Positions 1 to 7,026 are shown, counted from the stretch's first letter. The stretch: DNA of 41,626 nucleotides from an uncultured candidate division WPS-2 bacterium (GCA_937927945.1 CALEYW010000073.1:1-41626), one strand, 5' to 3'. Program-made: numbers and translations. Notes: generated from the sequence alone by a model not told the origin.

Positions 1-39
1 AAGCCGTCCGTAACGCTCAGCAACCCCAGGCGACCCTAA

Positions 40-55
40 AAGAACGGGTTGTGGG
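40..55. repeat. Left attachment site (attL core)
   Basis: This is the left copy of the 16-bp repeat, 30 bp from the integrase stop codon. On the minus strand it reads codons for T-H-N-P-F-F-stop, ending TTT TAG. That matches the end of the MBL gene at the other border and probably preserves the original host 3' end. Between it and the integrase gene are two GGAACG copies (65-70, 74-79), 9 bp apart, which could be integrase arm sites. Confidence 0.8.
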
Positions 56-85
56 TCCGTTATTGGAACGAAAGGAACGGCGTTG

Positions 86-1270
86 TTATAGCCTTTTTCG
101 AGTAAGGCGACCGTCAGCGGTGCCCATTTCGTGCCCCTCGCCCTGCTGCAGCCGATCGCCGAGCCTGTCAACGGCATCGCGTTGGGCATCCGCGATGAGG
201 TGAGCGTAGGTCGACAGGGTTGTCGTGGCGCTCGCGTGTCCGAGTATGTTCGACACGCTCCGCACGTCGGCGCCGCCGACGAGCATGTACGTCGCCGCGG
301 TGTGCCGGGCGTCGTGTAGGCGCAGCGACGTTATCCCAGCCGCCTTGGCGATGCGTCCGTATGACTTCGTCGCATCGAGGGGCTGGAGACGGCGCCCAAG
401 CCCGTCCGTGAAGATCGGGGCTGCAGGATCGGCAAGGTATGCGGGACCCGCGGCGAGGCGATCCTGCGCCTGTAGCACTCGCTGGCGCCTCAGCGCCTCA
501 ATAGCGACGCGGGAAAGCGGTGCCGTGCGCGCGCGGCCGGTCTTGGTCGACTTCAAGAGCCCGCCGTCGCGCGTCTCCGTAAGGCTGCGCGAGACAAATA
601 CCGTCGCGCGTTCGAGGTCTACGTCGCCCCATTGGAGCGCGCAGAGCTCGCCCCGTCGCATCCCTGTCGCGAAGGCGAGCGTGACGAACGGCCCCCAGCG
701 AGTCGCCGAGGCCGCGCCCATGATGCGGTCTATCTCATCGGCCGACAGCGCGTTCGCGTTAGAGCGTGGGACGGTCGGTGCCTTGACGGCCGCTAGCGGG
801 TTCGTCGCGGCGAGTTGCATCCGAAGTGCCCAGCGCCACGCCGTGCTGAGCAGAACGAACGCATGGCGGCACGTTTTTGCGCTCAAGGGTTTGCCTTTGT
901 GCCCGCCCCGTGCACGTAGATCGGTCATCCATTCCGAGACGTGTGCCGGCTTCGTCTTTGCGAGCGTTTTCTCGCCTAGGTGAGGGACGATCAGCCGATC
1001 GACCAGCGTGCGGTATCTGGCGAGCGTCGATGTCTCCAGCCGGTCCGACCCGTCCTTGAGGTAACGTTCGAGCAGGTCTGCGATCGTAACCGTACGCGGA
1101 GAAAGGTCAGTCCCACGATCCCGCGCGCCGATCGCGTCGCGCTCTGCCTTCTCGGCCTCTTTCTGAAGCCGAAACGTGCCGAGCGAGCGTTGACGTCGCT
1201 TCCCGTCTACGCCGTTGTCGATGTCGATCCTAACGGCCCATCGTCCAGACTTTCGCTTGTAGACGCTCAC
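86..1270 (-). CDS. Tyrosine recombinase (phage-type integrase)
   Basis: This 394-aa integrase would carry out site-specific integration and excision of the element. An arm-binding AP2-like N-terminus (about residues 8-45, GRWAVRIDI) is followed by a SAM-like core-binding domain (about 60-165) and a catalytic domain. The catalytic set is complete: R205 in TGMRRGEL, K243, H319/R322 in HDARHTAA, H345 in LGHASATT and nucleophile Y355 in STYAHL. The GTG start overlaps the serine recombinase stop by 4 bp (GTGA), which indicates translational coupling. Its stop lies 30 bp inside the left att repeat, the normal position for an integrase that uses that site. Length and motifs fit the Int/XerC-like phage integrase family well. 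Confidence 0.96.
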   Translation of the reverse strand: MSVYKRKSGRWAVRIDIDNGVDGKRRQRSLGTFRLQKEAEKAERDAIGARDRGTDLSPRTVTIADLLERYLKDGSDRLETSTLARYRTLVDRLIVPHLGEKTLAKTKPAHVSEWMTDLRARGGHKGKPLSAKTCRHAFVLLSTAWRWALRMQLAATNPLAAVKAPTVPRSNANALSADEIDRIMGAASATRWGPFVTLAFATGMRRGELCALQWGDVDLERATVFVSRSLTETRDGGLLKSTKTGRARTAPLSRVAIEALRRQRVLQAQDRLAAGPAYLADPAAPIFTDGLGRRLQPLDATKSYGRIAKAAGITSLRLHDARHTAATYMLVGGADVRSVSNILGHASATTTLSTYAHLIADAQRDAVDRLGDRLQQGEGHEMGTADGRLTRKRL

Positions 1271-1971
1271 GCTACGGGCTCGGCGACATCGGCCATTGCG
1301 AGAACGCGCGCGACTTGTACCGGATTCCAGGGGCGGCCGTGACGGGTAAGGTCACCTTCGCCGCTCAAGCGGCGCGCAATCGCGCGTAGCGATAGCCCCT
1401 CGGCGCGAAGCGACCGAAGGACCGGCGCCAGGTCGGCGTATGCCTCACGGCGCTTCTCAGCGTGGACTCTCGATGCGGCGGCGACGCCGCGCATCGTTCC
1501 TTCGCGCGTGCGGTTCGTGGCGATCGTCGCCCCGAGCACCGTGCCGCGCTCTTTTGCGGCTGCGAGAGCGGCCTTCGTGCGCTCGCTGATCGCGCGAGCT
1601 TCGTTCTCGGCGACGGCGGCGAGGATCTGAATCGTCATCCGGTTCGCGGTGGGATTGTCGACGGCTATGAAGTCCACGCCGCTACGATGCAGAGTCGCCG
1701 TGACGTAGACCGACCGCGCGAGGCGGTCGAGCTTCGCGATTACAAGCGTCGCTTTCGCGCGCTTCGCGTGGGACAGCGCCTTCCGAAGCTCGGGCCGGTT
1801 CGCCAGGTCGTCCTTCTTGCCCGTCTCAACCTCGGTGTATTCGGCGACGATCGTGCAGCCGGCCGAAGCCGCGTACTGCGCGACGGCGGCGCGCTGGCCG
1901 TCAAGGCCGAGCCCCGATCGTCCCTGGCGCTCGGTGCTCACGCGGTAGTAGGCGACGAATCGGCTTCCCAT
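1267..1971 (-). CDS. Serine recombinase (resolvase/invertase type)
   Basis: A 234-aa protein with the resolvase catalytic domain. YYRVST holds R10 and nucleophile S12, followed by LGLDGQ, KLDRLARS (80-87) and the E-helix segment AENEARAISERTKAAL. A C-terminal helix-turn-helix (about 190-225, SLRAIARRL) binds DNA. It is a small resolvase or invertase, not a large serine integrase. The ATG at 1971 is chosen because it begins the conserved domain; the frame is open farther upstream but the extra residues do not resemble the family. The stop overlaps the integrase start. A second recombinase in the integrase operon suggests dimer resolution, a DNA switch, or an auxiliary role in movement. The nearby 15-bp inverted repeat is a possible target. 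Confidence 0.93.
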   Translation of the reverse strand: MGSRFVAYYRVSTERQGRSGLGLDGQRAAVAQYAASAGCTIVAEYTEVETGKKDDLANRPELRKALSHAKRAKATLVIAKLDRLARSVYVTATLHRSGVDFIAVDNPTANRMTIQILAAVAENEARAISERTKAALAAAKERGTVLGATIATNRTREGTMRGVAAASRVHAEKRREAYADLAPVLRSLRAEGLSLRAIARRLSGEGDLTRHGRPWNPVQVARVLAMADVAEPVA

Positions 1972-2065
1972 CCCCGGAGTGTAACAGAAATTAGGACGGT
2001 CGTCCAGGGATTTGTTACGATAGGGCTTTCCCCGCCCGGCTCGCTCGATCATCGGTGGCTTCACC

Positions 2066-3247
2066 CTACCCCCTCTCAATTTTCTTTGATTTGATTGAGG
2101 CGACTGAGTTGACTGTCGCCTCAGTTGCCTCAGTCGCCTCAATCGCTACTGCGAGGGGGTTGCGCTGAAGCGAATGGGGTTCCGCTAGCGACCACGACGT
2201 TCTGCGAGGAAAGCCGCTCTGCTCCATGACGACGTGAATCCGCTTCGCTGCCCTCAAGGTCGTCGCACGGGCGAAACCCGCCTTGCGGGCCGAATCGTAT
2301 ACGTCCGCGGACGGTCGCGGGCCGTTCGCCAATTCGTCTCGGATCAAGTCGGCCGCTGCGTCCCGAACCCCGCCGTCCTCGGCGGTCCCCGCCGCCATCA
2401 CTTCGTCGGCCGTCACGTCGACCGTATCGCCCCAGGCGACGCGCCCGACCGTTCCCTTGAAGCTCGGTATTTCGATGCCCTCGATCGTGAACCCGATCGT
2501 CGGGCCAGTCTCGCCGACATTGCTGCCCGCGTGCGAGAATAGACGGCGGCTCGGGTCGTTCTTGTCTGGACCGATAGATACCGTCGACCGCGCGATCGAG
2601 GCGTAGCCGACGCTGCCGATGCCCTTGTTAAGCGCGGTTCCGTCGCTCTTGGTGACGTGCCGAACGAGGATCGCTCCGATGCCAAGCTCGCGGACCATCG
2701 CGACGAATGGCCCCATCCTCGCGTACGCCTCGACGTAGCTGTTCCCGTCTTGCGTGCCAAGCATCGCGAACGTCCCGTCGATGAATACGAGGTCGGCTTG
2801 CATCGTTGCCAAGGCGCGCTGTAGGCCGCCCAGGTCGTGAAGAAACGAGGGCGTACGATCTACGCCGTCCTCGGTGACGCGCACGAGCTCGACGCGCGCT
2901 AGATCCGCGCTCGCCGCGATGAGGCGCGGGATGATCGTTCGCGATGGATCGTCCTCCGCGGTTATGATCGCCGCGCGGCCCTTGGCGAGATCCGTGCCGT
3001 TGAACGCATCGCCGCGCGTCAGTCGCGCGATGAGGTCGAGCGCCGCCATCGTCTTGCCCGACTTGGTCACGCCCTCGAACCACGTCACCTCGCCACGCGG
3101 GACGTAGGGCGGGAACACATATTCCGTTTCCAGCGGTGCGATCGTCGCCGCAGAGATGAGTTGGACGATGCGCCCTTCTCGCGTCTCGTCGCGGCCGACC
3201 ACGCGCAACCGCGGTGCCGGGCGCGACGCCGCCTGCTGGCTCGTCAT
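2066..3247 (-). CDS. RepA-like AAA ATPase (AAA_25 type)
   Basis: A 393-aa P-loop ATPase of the RecA/DnaB-like RepA group, common in phages and plasmids. Walker A is GVTKSGKT (59-66), an acidic AEDD follows at 97-100, and Walker B is DLVFID (152-157). HVTKSDG and GSVGYASIARS (about 198-220) resemble the sensor and arginine regions of these proteins. A winged-helix-like C-terminus (about 300-350) precedes a short repeat tail with A-T-E units. The ATG at 3247 overlaps the upstream stop by 4 bp, which fixes the start; an alternative start 9 codons upstream is less likely. It may be a helicase for element replication or a DNA-remodelling partner of the recombinases. No primase or initiator is seen nearby. 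Confidence 0.88.
   Translation of the reverse strand: MTSQQAASRPAPRLRVVGRDETREGRIVQLISAATIAPLETEYVFPPYVPRGEVTWFEGVTKSGKTMAALDLIARLTRGDAFNGTDLAKGRAAIITAEDDPSRTIIPRLIAASADLARVELVRVTEDGVDRTPSFLHDLGGLQRALATMQADLVFIDGTFAMLGTQDGNSYVEAYARMGPFVAMVRELGIGAILVRHVTKSDGTALNKGIGSVGYASIARSTVSIGPDKNDPSRRLFSHAGSNVGETGPTIGFTIEGIEIPSFKGTVGRVAWGDTVDVTADEVMAAGTAEDGGVRDAAADLIRDELANGPRPSADVYDSARKAGFARATTLRAAKRIHVVMEQSGFPRRTSWSLAEPHSLQRNPLAVAIEATEATEATVNSVASIKSKKIERG
2094..2143. repeat. 15-bp perfect inverted repeat over 9-bp tandem units
   Basis: ATTGAGGCGACTGAG (2094-2108) and CTCAGTCGCCTCAAT (2129-2143) are perfect inverted copies around a 20-base loop. On the minus strand the right arm is built from 9-bp units (GCGATTGAG, GCGACTGAG, GCAACTGAG) that encode the A-I-E/A-T-E/A-T-E tail of the AAA ATPase. 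It lies ~120 bp upstream of the serine recombinase start. It could be a recombinase or resolvase site or an mRNA hairpin that tunes downstream expression. Confidence 0.75.
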
Positions 3248-3522
3248 CGGACGTCCCTCCGAAGTATCGCGCACGCCGCGCGGTCGAGAGCGCGTTCGTG
3301 GCGTTCGCGCTGTACGGCCGCGTGCGCCGCTTCTGCGCGCTTGAGGGCGACGAGGAAGGCAGGGTCCTGGCGGTCGACAAGATCGTCGCCGAGAGGCTCG
3401 TCATCGATACGCTGAAGCGCGCGTCGCACGATGCAAATATCGCAGGCGCAGCGACCGCCGTGGAGGGACTGGAGGAACCGGGCGTTCCCCGCGGCTTGGA
3501 GGCGAGACAGGGCGCCGTTCAT
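3244..3522 (-). CDS. Small protein with a C-x-C-x2-C motif
   Basis: A 92-aa protein of unknown function. A cysteine group, GGRCACDIC near residues 25-33, could bind a metal, and the rest is charged and helical (LKRAEAAHAAVQ). Both ends carry 4-bp ATGA overlaps, with the 93-aa gene upstream and the AAA ATPase downstream, which strongly supports the reading frame and the ATG at 3522. No family is recognised. Its place directly before the ATPase suggests an accessory role in replication or recombination, by position only. Confidence 0.7.
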   Translation of the reverse strand: MNGALSRLQAAGNARFLQSLHGGRCACDICIVRRALQRIDDEPLGDDLVDRQDPAFLVALKRAEAAHAAVQRERHERALDRAACAILRRDVR

Positions 3523-3800
3523 CGCGCGGCTCCTTCGCCCTTGCGGAAGCGGATTTGCCGTTCGCGCCGACAGATGCCGATCGCGAAGCGAACGAGGAAG
3601 TCGTGCGTCGCAGCGTTCTTTGGCTCGTGAAATTCGCGGTGGAGACGGCAAAAGCGCGGCGTCGCATCGTATATGTACGCTAGCCGCTCAACGTTTCTAC
3701 CTGAGCGCATGTATGACGTTTTGATCGGCTCAACGCCGTGAGCGAAAAGCCATCCGACCTCGCTTGACGAGAAAATTATGATGCGCTGTTGGGATTCCAT
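3519..3800 (-). CDS. Hypothetical protein, first gene of the recombinase operon
   Basis: A 93-aa protein of unknown function and the promoter-proximal gene of the minus-strand operon. Its hydrophobic start (RIIIFSSSEVGWLF) is followed by a Cys/His-containing stretch, CRLHREFHEPKNAATH, which might bind a metal. The C-terminus is basic. Its stop codon overlaps the next ATG by 4 bp. A candidate promoter lies ~70 bp upstream. I do not recognise a family. Confidence 0.65.
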   Translation of the reverse strand: MESQQRIIIFSSSEVGWLFAHGVEPIKTSYMRSGRNVERLAYIYDATPRFCRLHREFHEPKNAATHDFLVRFAIGICRRERQIRFRKGEGAAR

Positions 3801-3871
3801 GTTTGGAAAACCGCCTTGAGATTCGGCGCCTGACGCGCCTTGACGGCTTCGTCGCCGCTGGACTCAGGTCT

Positions 3872-3899
3872 AACCTAACCCGTCACGGACTCTTGTCAA
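3872..3899 (-). promoter_or_regulatory. Candidate promoter of the recombinase operon
   Basis: On the minus strand a perfect TTGACA (3894-3899) is followed after 16 bp by TAGGTT (3872-3877), a weak -10. It points at the operon starting at 3800. Beside it on the plus strand are two TGGTCCC copies (3902-3908 and 3916-3922), 14 bp apart, which could be half-sites for the divergent XRE regulator. The -35 is convincing; the -10 and operator are tentative. Confidence 0.45.
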
Positions 3900-3992
3900 C
3901 CTGGTCCCGTAGTTTTGGTCCCTTGACGCTCAGCGTTGGTTCGGTAAGGGAAGAATGTCGGCCGCAGCGCCGACGCCCAGAACGGAGAAATC

Positions 3993-4286
3993 ATGAAGTC
4001 ACAGGTCACCATCCCAATCACGATCCGCCGCGTAAGGCTCGAGCGTATCCAGCGCGGTTTGCTGCAAGAGCAGGTCGCACGAAACGTGGGCACGCTTGTG
4101 TGTACGTTGCATCGGATCGAAAACGACCCACATCGAATTCCGAAGTCGCCGCTTTTCGAGAAGATCGAGGAATTCTACGGACTCCCCTTCGAGGCTCTGT
4201 CGCAGCAGGTCGAGATCGCCGGTGACAGCGCGCTTGGTCGCCGTACGCAGCTTCTCGCTCGCCGTCGCGCGCAGCGTGCAGCATGA
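3993..4286 (+). CDS. XRE-family helix-turn-helix regulator
   Basis: A 97-aa protein whose residues ~8-70 form a Cro/C1-type HTH: RRVRLERIQRGLLQEQVARNV, then the recognition region and an LFEKIEEFYG-like last helix. It is transcribed away from the recombinase operon across a ~190-bp spacer, the classic place for an element repressor or switch. A GGAG lies 5 bases before the ATG. Its stop overlaps the next start (ATGA), so it leads the microgene train. Control of both arms is inferred from layout; an excisionase-like role is an alternative. Confidence 0.75.
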   Translation: MKSQVTIPITIRRVRLERIQRGLLQEQVARNVGTLVCTLHRIENDPHRIPKSPLFEKIEEFYGLPFEALSQQVEIAGDSALGRRTQLLARRRAQRAA

Positions 4287-4696
4287 CCGGCACGATGACG
4301 GGTCCCGGCTCGGCTCACGCCCTGCTCTGCGACCTGAACGCTACGCTCGTCGCACAGCGCCGCCTCGCTGCCGACATTGCATCGCGTCCGCGGTTGGTGA
4401 ACGATCGGCAGAAGGACGACCCGCAAGTAAAGGTCCTGGTCGCGAAGCTCCTCGACCTGCGGTTTCGGTACCGCGAAACCGTCGAGCGCGAGAGCGCAGA
4501 GATCATCGCCGATGCCGAGAGCCAGCTCGATGCGCTCCGGGAGCAGGTTGCAGCCGCTAACGCCATCGTCAGATCCGATCCGATGTCGCTCGGTGCGGAA
4601 GTGAAAGCCGCTCGACAGATCATCGCGCAGCAGGACGCGATCTTGAACCGGATCGCCGATGCGACCGCCAAGATGATCTTGGTCCGCGAGGCGTAA
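4283..4696 (+). CDS. Hypothetical helical/coiled-coil protein
   Basis: A 137-aa protein of unknown function. Residues ~50-125 are rich in Glu, Arg, Ala and Leu with heptad-like spacing (ETVERESAEIIADAES, QLDALREQVAAANAIV), which predicts a long coiled coil. The ATG overlaps the XRE stop by 4 bp and the next gene starts 1 bp after its stop. A structural or DNA-organising role is possible but unsupported. Confidence 0.65.
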   Translation: MTGTMTGPGSAHALLCDLNATLVAQRRLAADIASRPRLVNDRQKDDPQVKVLVAKLLDLRFRYRETVERESAEIIADAESQLDALREQVAAANAIVRSDPMSLGAEVKAARQIIAQQDAILNRIADATAKMILVREA

Positions 4697-4697
4697 C

Positions 4698-5009
4698 GTG
4701 CCGTACGCGAATCCGGACGAGCAACGCCGCGCCGGTCGCGAAAGTCAACGGCGCCGGCGGGCGGCGGCAAAGGCCGCTGAACCCGGTGCGACGCCCATCC
4801 CGGAGATAGCCGACGCGGACGTTAAGCTCCAGACGACGGCCGACTGCATCGCCTCGTACGAGCTTGCTGTTCGGATCGCCCTCCGCAGCCCCGAGGTCGA
4901 CCCCGGTACGAAGTCGCGCTTGCTGGTATCGGCGGCATCCGCGGCGGCGCGCACGCTTGAAGCGCGTGACTTCGAGACGCGCCTCGCCGCGCTGGAGGAT
5001 GCGACATGA
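4698..5009 (+). CDS. Hypothetical phage-like small basic protein
   Basis: A 103-aa protein that starts with GTG one base after the previous stop. The N-terminus (MPYANPDEQRRAG followed by basic Q-R-R-R-R) resembles the opening of many small phage-encoded proteins. The remainder is Ala-rich and helical (SRLLVSAASAAARTLEARD). Its stop overlaps the next ATG by 4 bp. No function is assigned. Confidence 0.6.
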   Translation: MPYANPDEQRRAGRESQRRRRAAAKAAEPGATPIPEIADADVKLQTTADCIASYELAVRIALRSPEVDPGTKSRLLVSAASAAARTLEARDFETRLAALEDAT

Positions 5010-5269
5010 AGCCGCGTGGAGCAGACGCGAAGCCGCGCGAACGGCGCCTGACCTCGCCGCGCGATCGGCGCCTCGCTGCCCTAGAAGCACGCGCCGACGT
5101 CAACGCCTTCGATTTAGACGAATACCGCCAAGCCAATTACAGCCGCCGGTCCGCTGAGCTTGGGATTCCCGAATATCATCCGTCCCTCGAGGAGCAGATC
5201 GAGCTCCGCGACCTTACGCGACGGCACCCGATCGCGAGCCTATACCTTCATGGAGCCAACGATGAGTAA
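5006..5269 (+). CDS. Hypothetical small protein
   Basis: An 87-aa charged protein with a basic N-terminal third and an acidic helical region (PSLEEQIELRDLTRRHP). It is coupled to the upstream gene by ATGA. Its last codons overlap the start of a 37-codon gene. No recognised domain. Confidence 0.55.
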   Translation: MKPRGADAKPRERRLTSPRDRRLAALEARADVNAFDLDEYRQANYSRRSAELGIPEYHPSLEEQIELRDLTRRHPIASLYLHGANDE

Positions 5270-5375
5270 TGCCGCGTCAGACCGGACTACCTATAGCAGA
5301 ACACCTTGCGGGCGCGTTCCGAGCGTCCTGGACCGCGAGGCGATCGCTATCGGGCACGGCGCGGGGGCGGCATGA
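5262..5375 (+). CDS. Candidate 37-aa microprotein
   Basis: An ATG at 5262 overlaps the preceding stop by 8 bp. The frame runs 37 codons to a TGA that overlaps the next ATG by 4 bp. This double coupling is the main evidence. The alternative frame from 5269 is longer but would overlap most of the next gene. The sequence (MSNAASDRTTYSRTPCG) has no recognised motif. Confidence 0.35.
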   Translation: MSNAASDRTTYSRTPCGRVPSVLDREAIAIGHGAGAA

Positions 5376-5788
5376 GCAATCACGTGACAGTCGGCCAAGA
5401 CGCCATCCGTCAACTGCTTCGCCCGAAGTCGCCCGCGAAGAAAGCGATGATCGAGTCGGGCGCTCGTGTCACGGGAATCGACCGAGAAGCAAAGACTGCA
5501 ACACTACACTTCGGGAACCTTCCAGCAGAAGTCGGGCACGGGCTCGCTCAATCCATCGGTTCCCCGGCATCCCCCAAAGTGCTAAGCCTTCGATCGGCGG
5601 GCAAGAGCGTTGCGGCAAGAGCGATACAGGCTTGGGGCGGCGCGCCCATCGAGGGCGTGGTCGTGACGGTGCAGGTTGACAGCGATTCCGACGTCGATGC
5701 GATCGGAAGGGGCGGCGTCATCGTTGCGGTCGATGAGGCGCGCGCGCTTGGACTTGCGCCCGAGCGGCCGGCGCACCTCGATGGCTGA
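5372..5788 (+). CDS. Hypothetical protein
   Basis: A 138-aa protein. The ATG at 5372 forms an ATGA overlap with the previous frame; an upstream extension is possible but unlikely. The sequence mixes beta and alpha segments (ARVTGIDREAKTATLHFGNL; GVVVTVQVDSDSDVDAIGRG). No known family is recognised. It is the longest gene of the train after the XRE regulator, and it overlaps the SEC-C microgene by 8 bp. Confidence 0.55.
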   Translation: MSNHVTVGQDAIRQLLRPKSPAKKAMIESGARVTGIDREAKTATLHFGNLPAEVGHGLAQSIGSPASPKVLSLRSAGKSVAARAIQAWGGAPIEGVVVTVQVDSDSDVDAIGRGGVIVAVDEARALGLAPERPAHLDG

Positions 5789-5864
5789 AACAACGCGGAA
5801 CGCGCCGTGCCCATGCGATTCGACCGTGAAAGTTAAAAGGTGCTGCGGCCTCCTCGGATTTTAG
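5781..5864 (+). CDS. 27-aa SEC-C zinc-motif microprotein
   Basis: A 27-residue protein: nine residues, then NAPCPCDSTVKVKRCCG, then a four-residue tail. The spacing C-x-C-x8-C-C matches the SEC-C motif (CPCGSGKKYKKCCG in SecA tails), which binds zinc and contacts SecB or ribosomes in known proteins. SEC-C is normally a tail of larger proteins, and here it is almost the entire product. The ATG lies inside the previous gene's end (8-bp overlap). The usual G-S-G after the second Cys is D-S-T. Translation is not proven, but a chance match to all four Cys with the basic spacer is unlikely. Confidence 0.6.
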   Translation: MAETTRNAPCPCDSTVKVKRCCGLLGF

Positions 5865-5866
5865 CT

Positions 5867-6076
5867 ATGGCTTCGACGTGGATGCCCGGCTCGACGCAGC
5901 CGCCGAAGCGAAGTCGGTGGAAGGCTTGGATCGCAGCGCCCTCGGGCGCGCGGTTTAAGGCCAGCAGGACGCGCGACGGCTCGCAGGATGAGGCCCTTCA
6001 GGCCATCCGCGAGCCGTTCCGTGCTTCCTGGGGCTCCCGTTGGGCACCGCGCGCGGACTCCATCGATCAATGTTAA
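5867..6076 (+). CDS. Possible short terminal gene of the train
   Basis: An ATG two bases after the SEC-C stop opens a 69-codon frame rich in Trp, Arg and Ser with no recognised domain. A second frame starting with GTG at 5878 and ending at 5958 (VDARLDAAAEAKSVEGLD) also has high third-position GC and looks protein-like. I cannot decide between them. Confidence 0.25.
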   Translation: MASTWMPGSTQPPKRSRWKAWIAAPSGARFKASRTRDGSQDEALQAIREPFRASWGSRWAPRADSIDQC

Positions 6077-6123
6077 GGGGATTCTGGGGGTTATATACTT
6101 GACGCACCAGGATGGTCAATAAG

Positions 6124-6145
6124 AAGGGCGCCCCTTGGCGCCCTT
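6124..6145 (-). terminator. Hairpin terminator of the 42-aa microgene
   Basis: AAGGGCGCC and GGCGCCCTT form a perfect 9-bp stem with a 4-base loop. It begins 3 bases after the minus-strand stop at 6149. On that strand it is followed by CTTATTGACC, moderately T-rich, consistent with an intrinsic terminator. It could also stop plus-strand transcripts of the microgene train. Confidence 0.6.
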
Positions 6146-6148
6146 GAC

Positions 6149-6277
6149 CTACCAGATGCTAAAGAAAATGTCCGAAAACCAATGCCGCCGCCGTCGCCAG
6201 TTGTCCGGCGAGAAGTCGATCGCGGTGCGGGTCGCGGCCTTCGGCTTTTGGGCGCGACGAGGCTTCGTCTGCTCCAT
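6149..6277 (-). CDS. 42-aa basic/aromatic microprotein
   Basis: The frame encodes 42 residues: a basic, Lys/Arg-rich first half (MEQTKPRRAQKPKAATRT) and a tail with four Arg and several aromatics, including Trp, Phe and Ile (RRRRHWFSDIFFSIW). The tail could lie on a membrane surface. Unusually strong context supports it: a sigma70-like promoter just upstream and a hairpin terminator 3 bases downstream. A short leader carries TAAGAG before the ATG. No family is recognised; it could be an antitoxin, inhibitor or membrane-active peptide, all speculative. Confidence 0.6.
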   Translation of the reverse strand: MEQTKPRRAQKPKAATRTAIDFSPDNWRRRRHWFSDIFFSIW

Positions 6278-6304
6278 GGCTCTTATCATACCTATCGGCG
6301 GAGC

Positions 6305-6334
6305 ATTGTAAACGATTTAGGACGCAGGCGTCAA
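6305..6334 (-). promoter_or_regulatory. Sigma70-like promoter of the 42-aa microgene
   Basis: On the minus strand TTGACG (6329-6334) is followed after 18 bp by TACAAT (6305-6310), 5/6 matches to each consensus box. The start codon is 27 bases beyond the -10. The -35 overlaps the GNAT stop codon, so the microgene has a private promoter. Confidence 0.65.
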
Positions 6335-6975
6335 CCCCAGAGCCGCCAGGGCTCTAACCAACCCCGCCCGATAAGCCCCAGCCTCACAGGGAGGTTCGTC
6401 AGGTCCATGGTTAGGGGAATTGCCTCCATCTGGTCAACCGCCAACTTGCCGGCTTGGATACCTCGATACCGGTAATCCAGAATCGGAATACCGCGTGTTG
6501 GCAACCGGACGCTTGCCGAGATTTCCTTTCCTCTGCTGGCCTTTTTATACGCGCGACGGATTGCTACGTGAACCTGTCGGACCATGCTGGGCTCCGGCTT
6601 GAAGCCGTATGAGAGCCACATATATCGACCGTCTAGAACCGCGTCCAGCGAGATTTTCGCAATGCCGTTCTTCGCGTAGTAATTGACGGCACGGCCGAAC
6701 ATCCATCGGCCGATCCCGTGGCGTTTAAAGGCGTTGTCCGTGATGAAGAACTCTTGGTGATCAGCGTGCCATTGTTCACGAGTGAAAAGAAAGCGTCGGT
6801 TAAAGTAGCCGATCTGACGAGCGGATTGCGCGCATCGTATCGTGCCGCGCACGTTGATTCCGCCGCCGCGTTCAAAGGCGCTCGCGTCCGATCTGAACAG
6901 AGGTGTTGCTACGGTGTAGACGGTTCTCAAGTCGTCGGCGGTGATAATAGTGGGCGCCCCTCTTGGCCATGGCAA
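6331..6975 (-). CDS. GNAT-family N-acetyltransferase
   Basis: A 214-aa protein of the GNAT fold, which moves an acetyl group from acetyl-CoA to an amine. The acetyl-CoA binding loop is KRHGIGRW (about 84-91) in the usual beta4-alpha3 position, followed by an alpha3 helix, and AVLDGRYMWLSYGFKPE (about 112-128) matches the family's Y-x-x-x-GF end. The substrate is unknown. No clear Shine-Dalgarno precedes the ATG, so the start is uncertain, and the stretch upstream holds a hairpin and an unused-looking SD. It sits in the cargo half between the DUF5343-like gene and the 42-aa microgene. Some GNATs are tRNA-acetylating toxins, but nothing here proves this. Confidence 0.75.
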   Translation of the reverse strand: MPWPRGAPTIITADDLRTVYTVATPLFRSDASAFERGGGINVRGTIRCAQSARQIGYFNRRFLFTREQWHADHQEFFITDNAFKRHGIGRWMFGRAVNYYAKNGIAKISLDAVLDGRYMWLSYGFKPEPSMVRQVHVAIRRAYKKASRGKEISASVRLPTRGIPILDYRYRGIQAGKLAVDQMEAIPLTMDLTNLPVRLGLIGRGWLEPWRLWG

Positions 6976-7026
6976 CGCAAGCCTGAGTTTGCGAGCAGAC
7001 CATCGCTGATGATATAACTAGGGGGT

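Noticed and set aside
5269..5679. 136-codon plus frame starting in a TAATG overlap
   Set aside because: It would overlap the 138-aa gene over ~300 bp, and its second half is Arg/Ser-rich like a shadow frame.
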